64,000 bases of DNA from Kutzneria sp. (lineage in GTDB: Bacteria > Actinomycetota > Actinomycetes > Mycobacteriales > Pseudonocardiaceae). The position numbers were made by a program, and so were the translations under genes. How positions within the stretch are numbered: position 1 is the stretch's first letter; each line of letters begins with the position of its first letter. Below are positions 26,949 through 35,731 of the stretch, piece after piece. The DNA lies in the NCBI GenBank assembly GCA_019239965.1, contig JAFAZC010000052.1, forward strand, positions 1 to 64,000, given 5' to 3'. The notes beneath the pieces were generated by a model. The model did not search any database and was not told where the DNA came from. It saw only the letters and a program-made list of their open reading frames with translations.

Positions 26949-27431
26949 CTAGTCGGCGTGTGCGGGCAGGGTGTCGCCGGTCTCCAGCAGTGTCTTGAGG
27001 TTGGACAGGATCCTCGGCCAGCCTTGGCTGACAATGTCGTAGAGGGTGCCTGCCGGGTCGCAGTCGATGGTGAGGGTGAGCTTGACCGTCTCGCCGGCTG
27101 GCTCGATGTCGAACGTCAGCGTTGAGCGTCGTTCCCTGGCCAGTGCGGCGTATATGTCCTCGCCAAGTCCGAAGGCCTTGGCTACGTCGGGAGTGAAGGA
27201 GCGTCCGGTGTAGGAAAGTCGCCGGTGGGGCGTGGCCTCGAGGACCACCTGTCCCGGATCGGCGACTCTTGTTCCCTGTTCTGACCACACCATCGCGGAA
27301 CCGGGAGTCCAGTCGGTTTCCAAGGTCACTCCCCAGTAGCGGCCGACGTCGTCAGGATCGGTCAGCGCTCGCCACAACCGTTGCGGGGTGGTCTTGATGT
27401 AGGTGGTGTAGACGAACTCGAGGGTGGTCAT
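26949..27431 (-). CDS. SRPBCC-domain (AHSA1-like) protein
   Basis: Ligand-binding helix-grip protein of 160 residues. MTTLEFVYTTYIKTTPQRLWRAL and DDVGRYWGVTLETDWTPGS begin the AHSA1/START-like fold; LSYTGRSF and STLTFDIEPAGETVKLTLT are its central strands. The start methionine is the family N-terminus; in-frame upstream residues do not resemble it. Such proteins often lie beside an ArsR regulator, but none is present here. Function unknown. Confidence 0.85.
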   Translation of the reverse strand: MTTLEFVYTTYIKTTPQRLWRALTDPDDVGRYWGVTLETDWTPGSAMVWSEQGTRVADPGQVVLEATPHRRLSYTGRSFTPDVAKAFGLGEDIYAALARERRSTLTFDIEPAGETVKLTLTIDCDPAGTLYDIVSQGWPRILSNLKTLLETGDTLPAHAD

Positions 27432-27646
27432 CGACTGCGGCTCCCAAACTCTCGGTGGTTTTTCGGACGCCCGTGTGCCCGCCAGCGCGGGCCAGCACCA
27501 AGATGGGGCTATCGGGGCTGCGTTCCAGATTAGGCAGCCGTAGGGCTGCATGTCCATGATGGTGGTGAGAGCGTGAGGCTCCTCACCTATTGAGCCGCAA
27601 TGCCTGACAGGTTGTTTCTGAGTCGAACGTGTGTTCGAATGTGGTG

Positions 27647-28714
27647 ATGCGATGGGATCGGCAGCGGACAGACCGTGAGGAACCCGCCCTTGTCGGGCTG
27701 GCCGGCCTTGTCCGGTCGGTGCGTCCGCCGGACTTCGCTGGCGTGGTGTTCCACGAGGTGCTGGCCAAGACGGTGCTCAACCGGGTACCCGAGTCCTCAT
27801 CCATGCCGTTCCGGTGGACGGTCAATCCGTACCGCGGCTGCACCCACGGGTGTGCCTACTGTTTCGCCAGGAACTCCCACACCTATCTCGACTTCGACTC
27901 CGGACGCGACTTCGACACCCAGATCATTGTCAAGATCAACGCCGCCGAAGCGCTCGCGACCCGGCTGCGTTCCCCGCGTTGGGGACGCGAACACGTGGCG
28001 ATGGGCACCAACACCGACCCGTACCAACGGGCCGAAGGACGCTACCGGCTGATGCCGAAGATCATCGCGGCGCTCGCCGACTCCGGCACGCCGTTCTCAA
28101 TCCTGACCAAGGGAACCCTGCTCGCACGGGACCTTCCGTTGCTGCGGGCGGCCAGTGAACAGGTCGATGTCGGACTCGCGGTGTCCATCGCACTGGTCGA
28201 CAGGGATCTGCAGCGCAGCCTGGAACCGGGAACTCCGAGCCCGCAGGCCAGGCTCGAGCTGGTCCGCAGGATCTCGGAATCCGGTCTGCGGTGCGGAGTG
28301 TTCGTGGCCCCGGTCCTCCCCGGCCTTACCGACTCGGTTGAACGGCTCGACTCTCTGCTCGCCGACATCGCGGAGGCGGGCGCGACCGGGGTCACCGTGC
28401 TCGCGCTACACCTGCGGCCTGGGACGCGGGAATGGTTCGCCCAGTGGCTGCACCGCGAGCATCCCGGCCTGGTTGACGGCTACCGGGCGCTGTACGGCTC
28501 CGGGAGCTACGCCGACCGCCGCTACCGCCGCCGGCTGGCGGCAAGGGCGGAACCGTTGCTGCGCAAGCACGGTTTGCTGCCGAAACAGGGCAGGGACGTG
28601 TCCACCGGTGTGCCCGGTGCCGAGGACGACGCCGCGTGGCCGGCAGGGGCCCTGCCCGCGGGTCTGGCCGGTTCTCGGCAGCGGGTCGACCAGGAACAGC
28701 TGACCCTGCTGTGA
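27647..28714 (+). CDS. radical SAM protein of the Rv2578c family
   Basis: Radical S-adenosylmethionine enzyme of 355 residues. The 4Fe-4S cluster motif is C-x3-C-x2-C in NPYRGCTHGCAYCFAR, followed by YLDFDSGRDFDTQIIVK. It belongs to the SplB-like group typified by mycobacterial Rv2578c, which lies in the same place near hisS. I chose the ATG giving MRWDRQRTD because relatives begin MRW; a GTG six codons earlier is less likely. The substrate is unknown. The last residues (QEQLTLL) and the following bases recur, almost identical, at the end of the UbiA gene 1.3 kb downstream. Confidence 0.9.
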   Translation: MRWDRQRTDREEPALVGLAGLVRSVRPPDFAGVVFHEVLAKTVLNRVPESSSMPFRWTVNPYRGCTHGCAYCFARNSHTYLDFDSGRDFDTQIIVKINAAEALATRLRSPRWGREHVAMGTNTDPYQRAEGRYRLMPKIIAALADSGTPFSILTKGTLLARDLPLLRAASEQVDVGLAVSIALVDRDLQRSLEPGTPSPQARLELVRRISESGLRCGVFVAPVLPGLTDSVERLDSLLADIAEAGATGVTVLALHLRPGTREWFAQWLHREHPGLVDGYRALYGSGSYADRRYRRRLAARAEPLLRKHGLLPKQGRDVSTGVPGAEDDAAWPAGALPAGLAGSRQRVDQEQLTLL

Positions 28715-28729
28715 ATCCGGCCAGCTGCG
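28695..28729. repeat. short direct repeat, copy 1 (end of radical SAM gene)
   Basis: A 35-base segment spanning the stop codon of the radical SAM gene. It matches the segment at 30000-30034, which spans the stop codon of the UbiA gene, at 31 of 35 positions. Both read aacagctg, then the last codons, tga, and atccgg[c/t]cagc. Its origin is unknown. Confidence 0.55.
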
Positions 28730-28802
28730 ATCTTCCCACGGGCCGGACTAGGTAGTTTTTCGGATGGCGAGCTGACTTTCCGGCACTAGCGTGCCGACCG
28801 TG

Positions 28803-29012
28803 ATGCCTTCCGAACCAGATCCACGACCGCGCTCCGAACTAGGTCCCAGACCCGGAGGAAAACCACAGCGGGAGCCCGGGGACATTCTGCGTCGCGTGTT
28901 CCTGACATTGGGATTCGCGCTGTTCATGGTGTTCGCCCTCGGCGGCCTTGCCTTCTTGGCGCTCTTCGTGACCCTCTTCACCGGACTCAACACCTTCGGG
29001 AGCAACAAGTGA
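28803..29012 (+). CDS. hypothetical small membrane protein
   Basis: A 69-residue protein: Pro/Arg-rich head (MPSEPDPRPRSELGPRPG) and a single hydrophobic helix (residues about 33-58) near the C-terminus, inside-first by the positive-inside rule. GTG codons at 28791 and 28800 are alternative starts. Its stop overlaps the GTG start of the next gene in GTGA, so it is translationally coupled to the UbiA prenyltransferase and may be an accessory subunit. No family recognised. Confidence 0.6.
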   Translation: MPSEPDPRPRSELGPRPGGKPQREPGDILRRVFLTLGFALFMVFALGGLAFLALFVTLFTGLNTFGSNK

Positions 29013-30019
29013 TCCGACGGATGCGGTTGGTTCTGATCGTGGCGCGACCCGCGGTGGCCGTGCTGCTCGGTAGTTACGCGGCCATCGGCCTCGCCGACGC
29101 TGGTCGGGGTGAGGACCCGGCGCTACTGGCGCGTGTGCTGGTGGCCGTCTGCGGATTCCTAGTGTTTTCGGTGGCGTGCAACGACATTGCCGACGAACGG
29201 ATCGACCGGGTGAACCTGGCCGGAGACCGCCGTCGGCCGCTGGTGGCGGGAACGGCCGGACGTCGCGAGATCCAGATCATCGGTGCCACCGCGGCGGTGC
29301 TGGCACTGCTGGCTGGCGCCACACTGGGATGGCCGGTGATGCTCGTGCTCGCTGGCGGACTGGTGGTCAGCGCCGGCTACTCGGTGCGGCCGGTGCGGAT
29401 CGCCGACCGGGGAGCTCTGGCCGCGCTGCTGCTGCCAGCCTGCTATGTGGCGGTGCCATACCTGGCCGGACAGTTCGCGGTCGGGCCGATCCGGTCGGCG
29501 GCGAGCCTGGTGACGTTGGCCGGTCTCTACATCAGTTTCATCGGGCGGATCCTGCTCAAGGACTTCCGCGACGTCCGTGGTGACGCGCTGTTTGGCAAGC
29601 GAACCTTTCTCGTCCGACACGGCCGGCGGTGGACATGTGTGTTCAGCGCCGTCTGTCTCGGGGCCGGCGCCGCGCTGTTGCTGTTCAGCGTGCCGTCACC
29701 GTCGGTGGCGTTGGTCGCCGGCTACATCGGTGGTGCCGCGGTCACCCTCGGCCTGCTTCGGATGCTGGCGGCCGACCGCGGACACCGCCGGGACGAGGTG
29801 GTCATCTCGACCATCGCCATCCTGGGACGCGGCATGCTGCTCCTGGTGCTCGCGCACCTGGAGATGCGGCAGGCGCACTGGGCCGCCCCAAGGTACGACG
29901 TGATGATGGCCGCGCTCGCACTGGTCGTCGGCGGCCAGGCGGTGGTGATGTTCCGGCACGGCCCCAGAACCCGGTACACGGTTGCGGTAACCGGCGAGAA
30001 ACAGCTGGCCCCGCTGTGA
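29009..30019 (+). CDS. UbiA-family prenyltransferase
   Basis: Membrane prenyltransferase of 336 residues with about eight to nine helices. The first Asp-rich motif is canonical, N58-D-I-A-D-E-R-I-D (NDxxDxxxD), and the second is LLKDFRDVRGD (DxxxD). SAGYSVRPVRIADRG is the loop following helix 4. The family transfers isoprenyl chains to aromatic or sugar-phosphate acceptors. No acceptor can be told from the neighbours: a coupled small membrane protein upstream and a lipoprotein downstream. It is a paralogue of the UbiA-type protein at 57.6 kb but clearly different in its first motif. Confidence 0.88.
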   Translation: MIRRMRLVLIVARPAVAVLLGSYAAIGLADAGRGEDPALLARVLVAVCGFLVFSVACNDIADERIDRVNLAGDRRRPLVAGTAGRREIQIIGATAAVLALLAGATLGWPVMLVLAGGLVVSAGYSVRPVRIADRGALAALLLPACYVAVPYLAGQFAVGPIRSAASLVTLAGLYISFIGRILLKDFRDVRGDALFGKRTFLVRHGRRWTCVFSAVCLGAGAALLLFSVPSPSVALVAGYIGGAAVTLGLLRMLAADRGHRRDEVVISTIAILGRGMLLLVLAHLEMRQAHWAAPRYDVMMAALALVVGGQAVVMFRHGPRTRYTVAVTGEKQLAPL

Positions 30020-30034
30020 ATCCGGTCAGCCGCG
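30000..30034. repeat. short direct repeat, copy 2 (end of UbiA gene)
   Basis: Second copy of the 35-base segment at 28695-28729 (4 mismatches), again centred on a tga stop codon. Confidence 0.55.
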
Positions 30035-30183
30035 GATACGCCGCCACCGTACGGGGCGTGACCCTGTCGCCGGCCGTCACCGCGTTCCGCCAACTGCTCC
30101 GCGTCACGGCGCACGCCGAGCCGCGCCACGGCGGTGCTCGGCCGCCCGGCCAACGCCCAAGGCAAACGCCGTAGGCTGGTCCG

Positions 30184-30633
30184 GTGGTGAATCTGCCTCG
30201 CGTGGCGCTGGTGGCATTCGTGCCCGTGCTGTTCCTGCTCACCGCCTGCGGCGGCGAACTGGGTCCGACCCAGCAGCCGGCGGTCCGGGTCGGACCCGAG
30301 TTGGCCGATCTCGGAGTGAAGCTGCGGGCCCTGCAGGCCGACCAGTGCCAGACCGTGCCCGCGGACACCGTGTTCGGTGACTGTGAACGGTTTGTCACCG
30401 AGGTGGTCAACCTGTCCGCGAGTGTGCGTACCGCCACGGCCACCACCCCGCGTGCGGGCGACGTCGCGGCCGCGGCGGACAAGTTGGCCACCGCCGGTGA
30501 CGACTACCAACGGCGGCAGTGCGGTGTGAGCACGCCGGCGCCCGACGCCGGTACCTGTGCGCGCGACCTCACGACCGTGCGTGACACGCTGACCGGACTC
30601 GGATCGATCATCGATCAGCTGGCCGGCCACTAG
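30184..30633 (+). CDS. hypothetical lipoprotein
   Basis: Exported lipoprotein of 149 residues. The signal peptide ends in the lipobox LLTAC (Cys at residue 22). The mature part has Cys residues in ADQCQTV, GDCERF, RRQCGV and GTCARD, which could form two disulfides, and is mainly helical (LADLGVKLRAL, AAAADKLATAGDDYQ). No family recognised. The 3' end overlaps the convergent hydrolase gene by 26 bases. Confidence 0.75.
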   Translation: MVNLPRVALVAFVPVLFLLTACGGELGPTQQPAVRVGPELADLGVKLRALQADQCQTVPADTVFGDCERFVTEVVNLSASVRTATATTPRAGDVAAAADKLATAGDDYQRRQCGVSTPAPDAGTCARDLTTVRDTLTGLGSIIDQLAGH

Positions 30634-31468
30634 CGTCCGTTCGCCCGCCTTGACCGGTATGGGCGAGCCACCACCGGATCTCGTCCATGAGCGGCACCGG
30701 CGCGTCGTAGTGCACCAGATGTCCGGCGTCCTCGATGACGCGAAGTGTCGCACCGGGAATGAGCTTGGTCAGGTTGCCGGCCAGATCGGCGGACAGCCAC
30801 GCGTCGTCGGCACCCCAGAGCACGCGCACCGGAATGTCGACCCTGTCCAGGCGTTGCTCGTTCTCGACAAGGAAACGCTCGTCATAGTCGGCGATCTGCC
30901 GGTAGAACGCCGGTTGGCCGTCCGCGCCGGTCCACGGCCCGACCAGCGGGTCGAGCTGATCATCGCGCAGGCCGCGGTGGCTGGCGGTGCGGATGTAAGC
31001 CCGGACGATCGCGGTGTGGATGTATGCGGGCAGCTCAGCGAGCAGGTCGGGATGTTCGTGCACGAACTGGAAGAACGGCGATCCGCTTGGCGGGATCGCG
31101 ACCGGGTCGACGAGCATCAGCGACGCGTACGGGACTTGGTTGACCAGCAGGGTCCGCAGCGAGACCGCGCCGCCGAAGTCATGGGCGATGACCTGTGGCC
31201 GATCGAGCCGCCAATGCTCCAGCAACGCGGCGAACGCGTCGGCCTGGACGCCGAACCCCACATCGTGCCCGGCGAGCTTGGAGGACTGGCCGTAACCGGG
31301 CATGTCCCACAGGTAGACGGCGTGGTCACGACTCAGTGCGTCGGCGAAGGGACGCCACACCCATGAGGAGAAGGGCGTGCCATGGCACAGCACCACGGCT
31401 GGACCCGACCCCGCCTTGTCCCAGGCGATGCGTCGCCCCTGCCACGAAAAGCGCTCGGTCAGATCCAT
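30608..31468 (-). CDS. alpha/beta hydrolase, haloalkane dehalogenase-like
   Basis: Alpha/beta-fold hydrolase of 286 residues. The oxyanion motif is CHGTPFSSWVW; the nucleophile elbow is VIAHDFGGAVS with Asp as nucleophile, the pattern of haloalkane dehalogenases and epoxide hydrolases rather than serine esterases; further catalytic candidates are the Asp of WGADDAWL and the His of DAGHLVHYD. In M. tuberculosis a haloalkane dehalogenase gene also sits next to the Rv2578c-type gene, supporting orthology of position. Start ATG gives MDLTERFSWQG. Substrate unproven. Confidence 0.87.
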   Translation of the reverse strand: MDLTERFSWQGRRIAWDKAGSGPAVVLCHGTPFSSWVWRPFADALSRDHAVYLWDMPGYGQSSKLAGHDVGFGVQADAFAALLEHWRLDRPQVIAHDFGGAVSLRTLLVNQVPYASLMLVDPVAIPPSGSPFFQFVHEHPDLLAELPAYIHTAIVRAYIRTASHRGLRDDQLDPLVGPWTGADGQPAFYRQIADYDERFLVENEQRLDRVDIPVRVLWGADDAWLSADLAGNLTKLIPGATLRVIEDAGHLVHYDAPVPLMDEIRWWLAHTGQGGRTDASGRPADR

Positions 31469-31585
31469 GTCCCGCACGTACCCGCCCGTGATCTGGACGA
31501 ACCGTCGCGGTCGGCACGGAGAGTAACCTGGTGCCGCGCGGCCACCGTCGCCGTGTCCCAGTCGGCGACCACACAAGGATCGATC

Positions 31586-32323
31586 ATGGTAGAGACCTCT
31601 CCGAAGGTCGTTGTCGTCGTTCCGACCTATAACGAGCGGGCGAACCTGCCCGTTCTGGCCGGGATGCTCGCCGATCTGCCGGTGCCGAACCTGCACCTGC
31701 TCGTGGTGGACGACAGTTCGCCCGACGGCACGGGCGAGGTCGCCGACGCTCTCGCGGCCGAATCGCCGGACACGGTCGGTGTGCTGCACCGCACCGAGAA
31801 GGACGGACTGGGGCGGGCCTACGTCGCCGGTATGACCCGGGCCCTGGCCGAAGGCGCCGACGTGGTGATCCAGATGGACGCCGACCTGTCCCACCCGGCC
31901 GCCGTGCTCCCCGAGATGGTCGACACCCTGCTGACAACCGACGCCGCCGTGGTGCTGGGCTCCCGCTACGTCCCCGGCGGTTCGACCGCCGAGGAGTGGC
32001 CATGGCACCGCAAGGCGCTGTCGGCGTGGGCGAACTTCTACGTCAACGCGATCCTGCGGCTGCGCGTCAAGGACGCCACCGCCGGCTTCAAGGCGTGGCG
32101 GGCCGAGACCCTGCGGGCGGTGGACCTGCCGTCGATCCGCAGCAACGGGTACTCCTTCCAAGTGGAGATGAACTATCGGGCCGTCAAGCATGGACTGGTC
32201 ATCCGCGAGGTGCCAATCAGGTTCTCCGAGCGGGTCGACGGCGCCTCGAAGATGAGCCTCGGCGTACAGCTGGAGTCCGCGCTCACCCCGTGGAAGCTGC
32301 TGTTCGGCGGAATCCCTCGCTGA
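31586..32323 (+). CDS. polyprenol monophosphomannose synthase (GT2)
   Basis: Cytoplasmic GT2 glycosyltransferase of 245 residues that makes polyprenyl-phosphate-mannose from GDP-mannose. VVVVPTYNERANLP, LLVVDDSSPDGTGEVAD, and VIQMDADLSHPA (DxD) are the GT2 core; SRYVPGGSTAEEWPWHRK and DATAGFKAWRAETLR are specific to dolichol-phosphate-mannose synthases. It has only the soluble domain, like the D2 part of mycobacterial Ppm1. Its product would feed GT-C enzymes such as the GT87 protein at 9.2 kb. The start was placed at the ATG where family homology begins. Confidence 0.93.
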   Translation: MVETSPKVVVVVPTYNERANLPVLAGMLADLPVPNLHLLVVDDSSPDGTGEVADALAAESPDTVGVLHRTEKDGLGRAYVAGMTRALAEGADVVIQMDADLSHPAAVLPEMVDTLLTTDAAVVLGSRYVPGGSTAEEWPWHRKALSAWANFYVNAILRLRVKDATAGFKAWRAETLRAVDLPSIRSNGYSFQVEMNYRAVKHGLVIREVPIRFSERVDGASKMSLGVQLESALTPWKLLFGGIPR

Positions 32324-32455
32324 GCGGTGCCGAGCAGCGGCAGCGGCGGCGCGGTCAAGGGCCCATCGGAAACCGGTTGGCGGGCATTGGCTAGCCTTGG
32401 GCACCGCGAGTAGCCAGCTCGGCCCCACTGTCAACCACCGAGGAGAGCAGTACCC

Positions 32456-34231
32456 GTGATGCGCACGCACGAAGCCGGGACACTCCGCGCCGAGCAGGCC
32501 GGACAGTCCGTCACCCTGGCCGGGTGGGTGGCTCGCCGTCGTGATCACGGTGGCGTGATCTTCATCGACCTGCGCGACGCTTCCGGTGTCGCCCAGGTGG
32601 TCTTCCGTGAGGGCGAGATGGCCGAGCGGGCGCACCGGCTGCGCGCCGAGTACTGCCTCAAGGTCACCGGCGAGGTGGTGATCCGTCCGGAGGGCAACGA
32701 GAACCCGGAGCTTCCCACCGGCCAGGTCGAGGTCACGGTCACCGAGTTCGAGGTGCTCAGCGAGTCCGCACCGCTGCCCTTCCAGCTCGACGGGACCCTG
32801 GAGGTTGGCGAGGAGGCCCGACTGCGCCACCGCTACCTCGACCTGCGGCGGCCCGCTCCGGCCGCGGCGCTGCGGATGCGTAGCGAGGCCAACCGGATCG
32901 CCAGGGCGGTGCTCGGCGAGCGCGGCTTCGTGGAGATCGAGACGCCGACGCTGACCAGGTCGACCCCGGAAGGGGCGCGGGACTTCCTGGTGCCCGCGCG
33001 GTTGCGGCCCGGGTCGTGGTACGCGTTGCCGCAGTCTCCGCAGCTGTTCAAGCAGCTGCTGATGGTCGCGGGCATGGAACGCTACTACCAGATCGCCCGC
33101 TGCTATCGGGACGAGGACTTCCGCGCCGACCGGCAGCCGGAGTTCACCCAACTCGACATTGAGATGAGCTTCGTCGAACAGGACGACGTGATCGAGCTCG
33201 GCGAGCGGATCGTTGGCGCGCTGTGGAAGGAGCTCGCCGGGTATGAGATTCCCAGGCCGATTCCGCGCATCACCTACGCCGACGCGATGGCACGCTACGG
33301 TACCGACAAGCCCGACCTCAGGTTCGGGCTCGAACTCACCGAGCTGACCGAGTACTTCACCGAGACCCCGTTTCGGGTGTTCCAGGCGCCCTACGTCGGC
33401 TGCGTGGTGATGCCCGGCGGCGCCGACCAGCCCCGCCGCACCCTGGACGCCTGGCAGGACTGGGCCCGGCAGCGCGGCCACCGGGGTCTGGCCTATGTGC
33501 TCGTCGGCGAGGACGGCGCGCTGAGCGGTCCGGTGGCCAAGAACCTGTCGGACTCCGAGCGGGAAGGCCTTGCCAAGGCCGCGGGAGCCGAACCGGGCGA
33601 CTGCGTGTTCTTCGCCGCCGGCACGGCACCGGAAGCTCGCGCACTGCTTGGTGCGACCCGTCTGGAGATCGGCCGCCGGGTCGGTCTGATCGACTCGGCC
33701 GCCTGGTCCTTCGTGTGGGTCGTCGACGCCCCGCTGTTCGAGTTGGCCGACGCCACCGACGACGTCGCGGTCGGCTCGGGTCGGTGGACCGCGGTGCACC
33801 ACGCCTTCACCTCGCCGAACCCGGACTGGATCGACCGGTTCGAACAGGACCCCGGCAACGCGCTCGCCTACGCGTACGACCTGGTGTGCAACGGCAACGA
33901 GATCGGCGGCGGGTCGATCCGTATCCACCGGGCGGACGTGCAGCAGCGGGTGTTCGCGGTGATGGGCCTGTCCGAAGCCGACGTACGGGAGAAGTTCGGC
34001 TTCCTCCTGGAGGCCTTCTCCTATGGCGCGCCGCCGCACGGTGGGATCGCCTTCGGCTGGGACCGCGTCGTCATGCTGCTGACCGGACAGGACTCCATCC
34101 GCGAGGTCATCGCGTTCCCGAAGTCCGGTGGCGGCTACGACCCGCTGACCGCGGCACCCGCGCCGATCACCGCCCAGCAGCGCAGGGAAGCCGGCGTCGA
34201 CGCGAAACCGGTCGCGATCACGGGCGCGTGA
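32456..34231 (+). CDS. aspS: aspartyl-tRNA synthetase
   Basis: Class II synthetase of 591 residues, bacterial-type length. The N-terminal OB-fold anticodon domain has [20 protein letters not shown]; motif 2 is [19 protein letters not shown]; the bacterial insertion (GAD) domain is residues about 290-420; motif 3 is [19 protein letters not shown] lies 10 bases before the GTG start; the next codon is ATG and is an alternative. Actinobacteria often use a non-discriminating AspRS, but that cannot be settled here. Confidence 0.97.
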   Translation: MMRTHEAGTLRAEQAGQSVTLAGWVARRRDHGGVIFIDLRDASGVAQVVFREGEMAERAHRLRAEYCLKVTGEVVIRPEGNENPELPTGQVEVTVTEFEVLSESAPLPFQLDGTLEVGEEARLRHRYLDLRRPAPAAALRMRSEANRIARAVLGERGFVEIETPTLTRSTPEGARDFLVPARLRPGSWYALPQSPQLFKQLLMVAGMERYYQIARCYRDEDFRADRQPEFTQLDIEMSFVEQDDVIELGERIVGALWKELAGYEIPRPIPRITYADAMARYGTDKPDLRFGLELTELTEYFTETPFRVFQAPYVGCVVMPGGADQPRRTLDAWQDWARQRGHRGLAYVLVGEDGALSGPVAKNLSDSEREGLAKAAGAEPGDCVFFAAGTAPEARALLGATRLEIGRRVGLIDSAAWSFVWVVDAPLFELADATDDVAVGSGRWTAVHHAFTSPNPDWIDRFEQDPGNALAYAYDLVCNGNEIGGGSIRIHRADVQQRVFAVMGLSEADVREKFGFLLEAFSYGAPPHGGIAFGWDRVVMLLTGQDSIREVIAFPKSGGGYDPLTAAPAPITAQQRREAGVDAKPVAITGA

Positions 34232-34498
34232 CTCTGCTCCGTCCGAGGGGTACGGGCGCCCGCGTTCACCGTATTGCACGAGCCTGTTATCGGATTGTGT
34301 TGATCTGTGACGATGCTCGGCAGTGGCGCGGCGGCCGTTGATGCCGCTGTCCACCACATTGGATCTGCCTCGTCGCTGACGGACGTCGCGGGCCGCGAGG
34401 GCCGGTGTGGGCCGGTGTGGGCCGAGATTGCTCTGGACGGTTGATTGTGCGCGCGGCACGAGTCAACCTTCAGATGCGAGAGAGTAGGGTCGAAAGGG

Positions 34499-35704
34499 AT
34501 GAGCTTGGAGACCACCGCTGGCCGGGCTGATGTCGACGGCACCGCGGACCGTCAGGTCATGGCCGCTGTGTCGGCCGCGGAATCAGTGCTCAGCAGGCGG
34601 TTCGGTTCCACCATCAGGCTCGCCGATCCGGAGAATCTGGGCGGCAGCGGCAAAGCTCTGGTCTTGCGGGTGCGGGTCGCCTCGACGCCGTTCACCCTCC
34701 CTCGGACACTGGTGGTCAAGCGCTACCAGCCATCCACAGTCGGCGACGGCGTCGACCCGTTTCCGCACGAGGCCGTCAGCTACCAGCTGTTCACCGCACT
34801 GGGCAAGAACGACCGGATCTGTCCCGAACTCTTCGCCCATGACGGCGCCAAGCGGCTGATCGTGCTGGAAGACCTCGGCCGGGTACCGACTCTCGCCGAC
34901 AAGCTGCTCGGGCACGACGCGCGGGCCGCGGAGCGGGCTCTGTTGGCGTGGGCCAGTTCGCTCGGCAGGCTGCACGCCACGACAGCGGGCCGGGAGGCCG
35001 ACTTCAACGCGCTGACGAGGAGGCTCGGTGCGCACCCCAGCCGGGATCCGGTGGCCCTGCGGGCGTTGGTCGCGCTTGCCGAGCTGCCCACCATGCTGCA
35101 CGACATGCTCGGGGTGAGGGTGCCGGAGGCGGTGCAACAGTACGCCGAGGCCGCCGGACGACTGTTGACCAGCACGAGGAACCGGGCGTTCAGCCCGTCC
35201 GACGCCTGTCCCGACAACAACCTCGTCACCAGCAAAGGAGTGCGGCTGCTCGACTTCGAGGGCGGCTGTGTGCGCGACGTCGTCCTGGACGCCGCGGCGC
35301 TGCGCATCCCGTTTCCGCTGTGCGGCTGCTCGTTTCGGCTGCCGGCCGGCATGACCGAGGCGATGCTCGCCGCGTGGCGGGCCGTGGTCAGTCCGGTGTT
35401 CCCCGCGCTCAACGACGACGACGTGCTCATGCCGAGGGTATTGAACGCACAGCTGCTGTGGGTGTGGCTGTCGACCTGGATGTACCTGCCGGGACCGGGC
35501 GAGGCCGACCGGCCGATCACCAGCCGGCTGCCGTCCCCGCGCCGCAGCAGCGCGCTGCACGCGCGCTGGCTGCGGTTGCGTGAGGACGCCGACCGCGGGG
35601 GCCTGCACCTGGTCGCCGACCATGCCGGCCTGGTCGCCGACGCCATCGAGCACCGCTTCGGGGCCGATGCGGTGCGCCTGCCGCTGTTTCCCGCTTTCGC
35701 CTGA
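34499..35704 (+). CDS. aminoglycoside-phosphotransferase-like kinase-fold protein
   Basis: Protein-kinase-like (APH-type) fold, 401 residues. TLVVKRYQP carries the probable ATP-binding Lys, FPHEAVSYQLF the C-helix Glu, and LIVLEDLGRVP the hinge. The catalytic loop reads FSPSDACPDNNLV where the family has HGDxxxxN: the Asp and Asn are kept but the His is Pro. The metal motif is LLDFEGG. It may phosphorylate a small molecule or be a weak or pseudo-kinase. The N-terminus was set at the ATG of MSLETTAG. It sits alone between aspS and a convergent uridine-kinase-like gene. Confidence 0.75.
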   Translation: MSLETTAGRADVDGTADRQVMAAVSAAESVLSRRFGSTIRLADPENLGGSGKALVLRVRVASTPFTLPRTLVVKRYQPSTVGDGVDPFPHEAVSYQLFTALGKNDRICPELFAHDGAKRLIVLEDLGRVPTLADKLLGHDARAAERALLAWASSLGRLHATTAGREADFNALTRRLGAHPSRDPVALRALVALAELPTMLHDMLGVRVPEAVQQYAEAAGRLLTSTRNRAFSPSDACPDNNLVTSKGVRLLDFEGGCVRDVVLDAAALRIPFPLCGCSFRLPAGMTEAMLAAWRAVVSPVFPALNDDDVLMPRVLNAQLLWVWLSTWMYLPGPGEADRPITSRLPSPRRSSALHARWLRLREDADRGGLHLVADHAGLVADAIEHRFGADAVRLPLFPAFA

Positions 35705-35731
35705 GGAGACCGACAGGGCAGCCGGTGCGGC

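Noticed and set aside
24116-27034. A 972-codon open frame on the minus strand
   Set aside because: Antisense of the penicillin-acylase-type gene, whose own motifs are clear.
34399-34425. Tandem gggccggtgt repeats upstream of the APH-like gene
   Set aside because: Only two and a half short copies; could be chance in GC-rich DNA.
30608-34459. A 1283-codon open frame on the minus strand
   Set aside because: Only its last part (to 31468) is the alpha/beta hydrolase. The rest is the antisense of ppm and aspS and shows no domain; GC-rich codon bias leaves such frames open.
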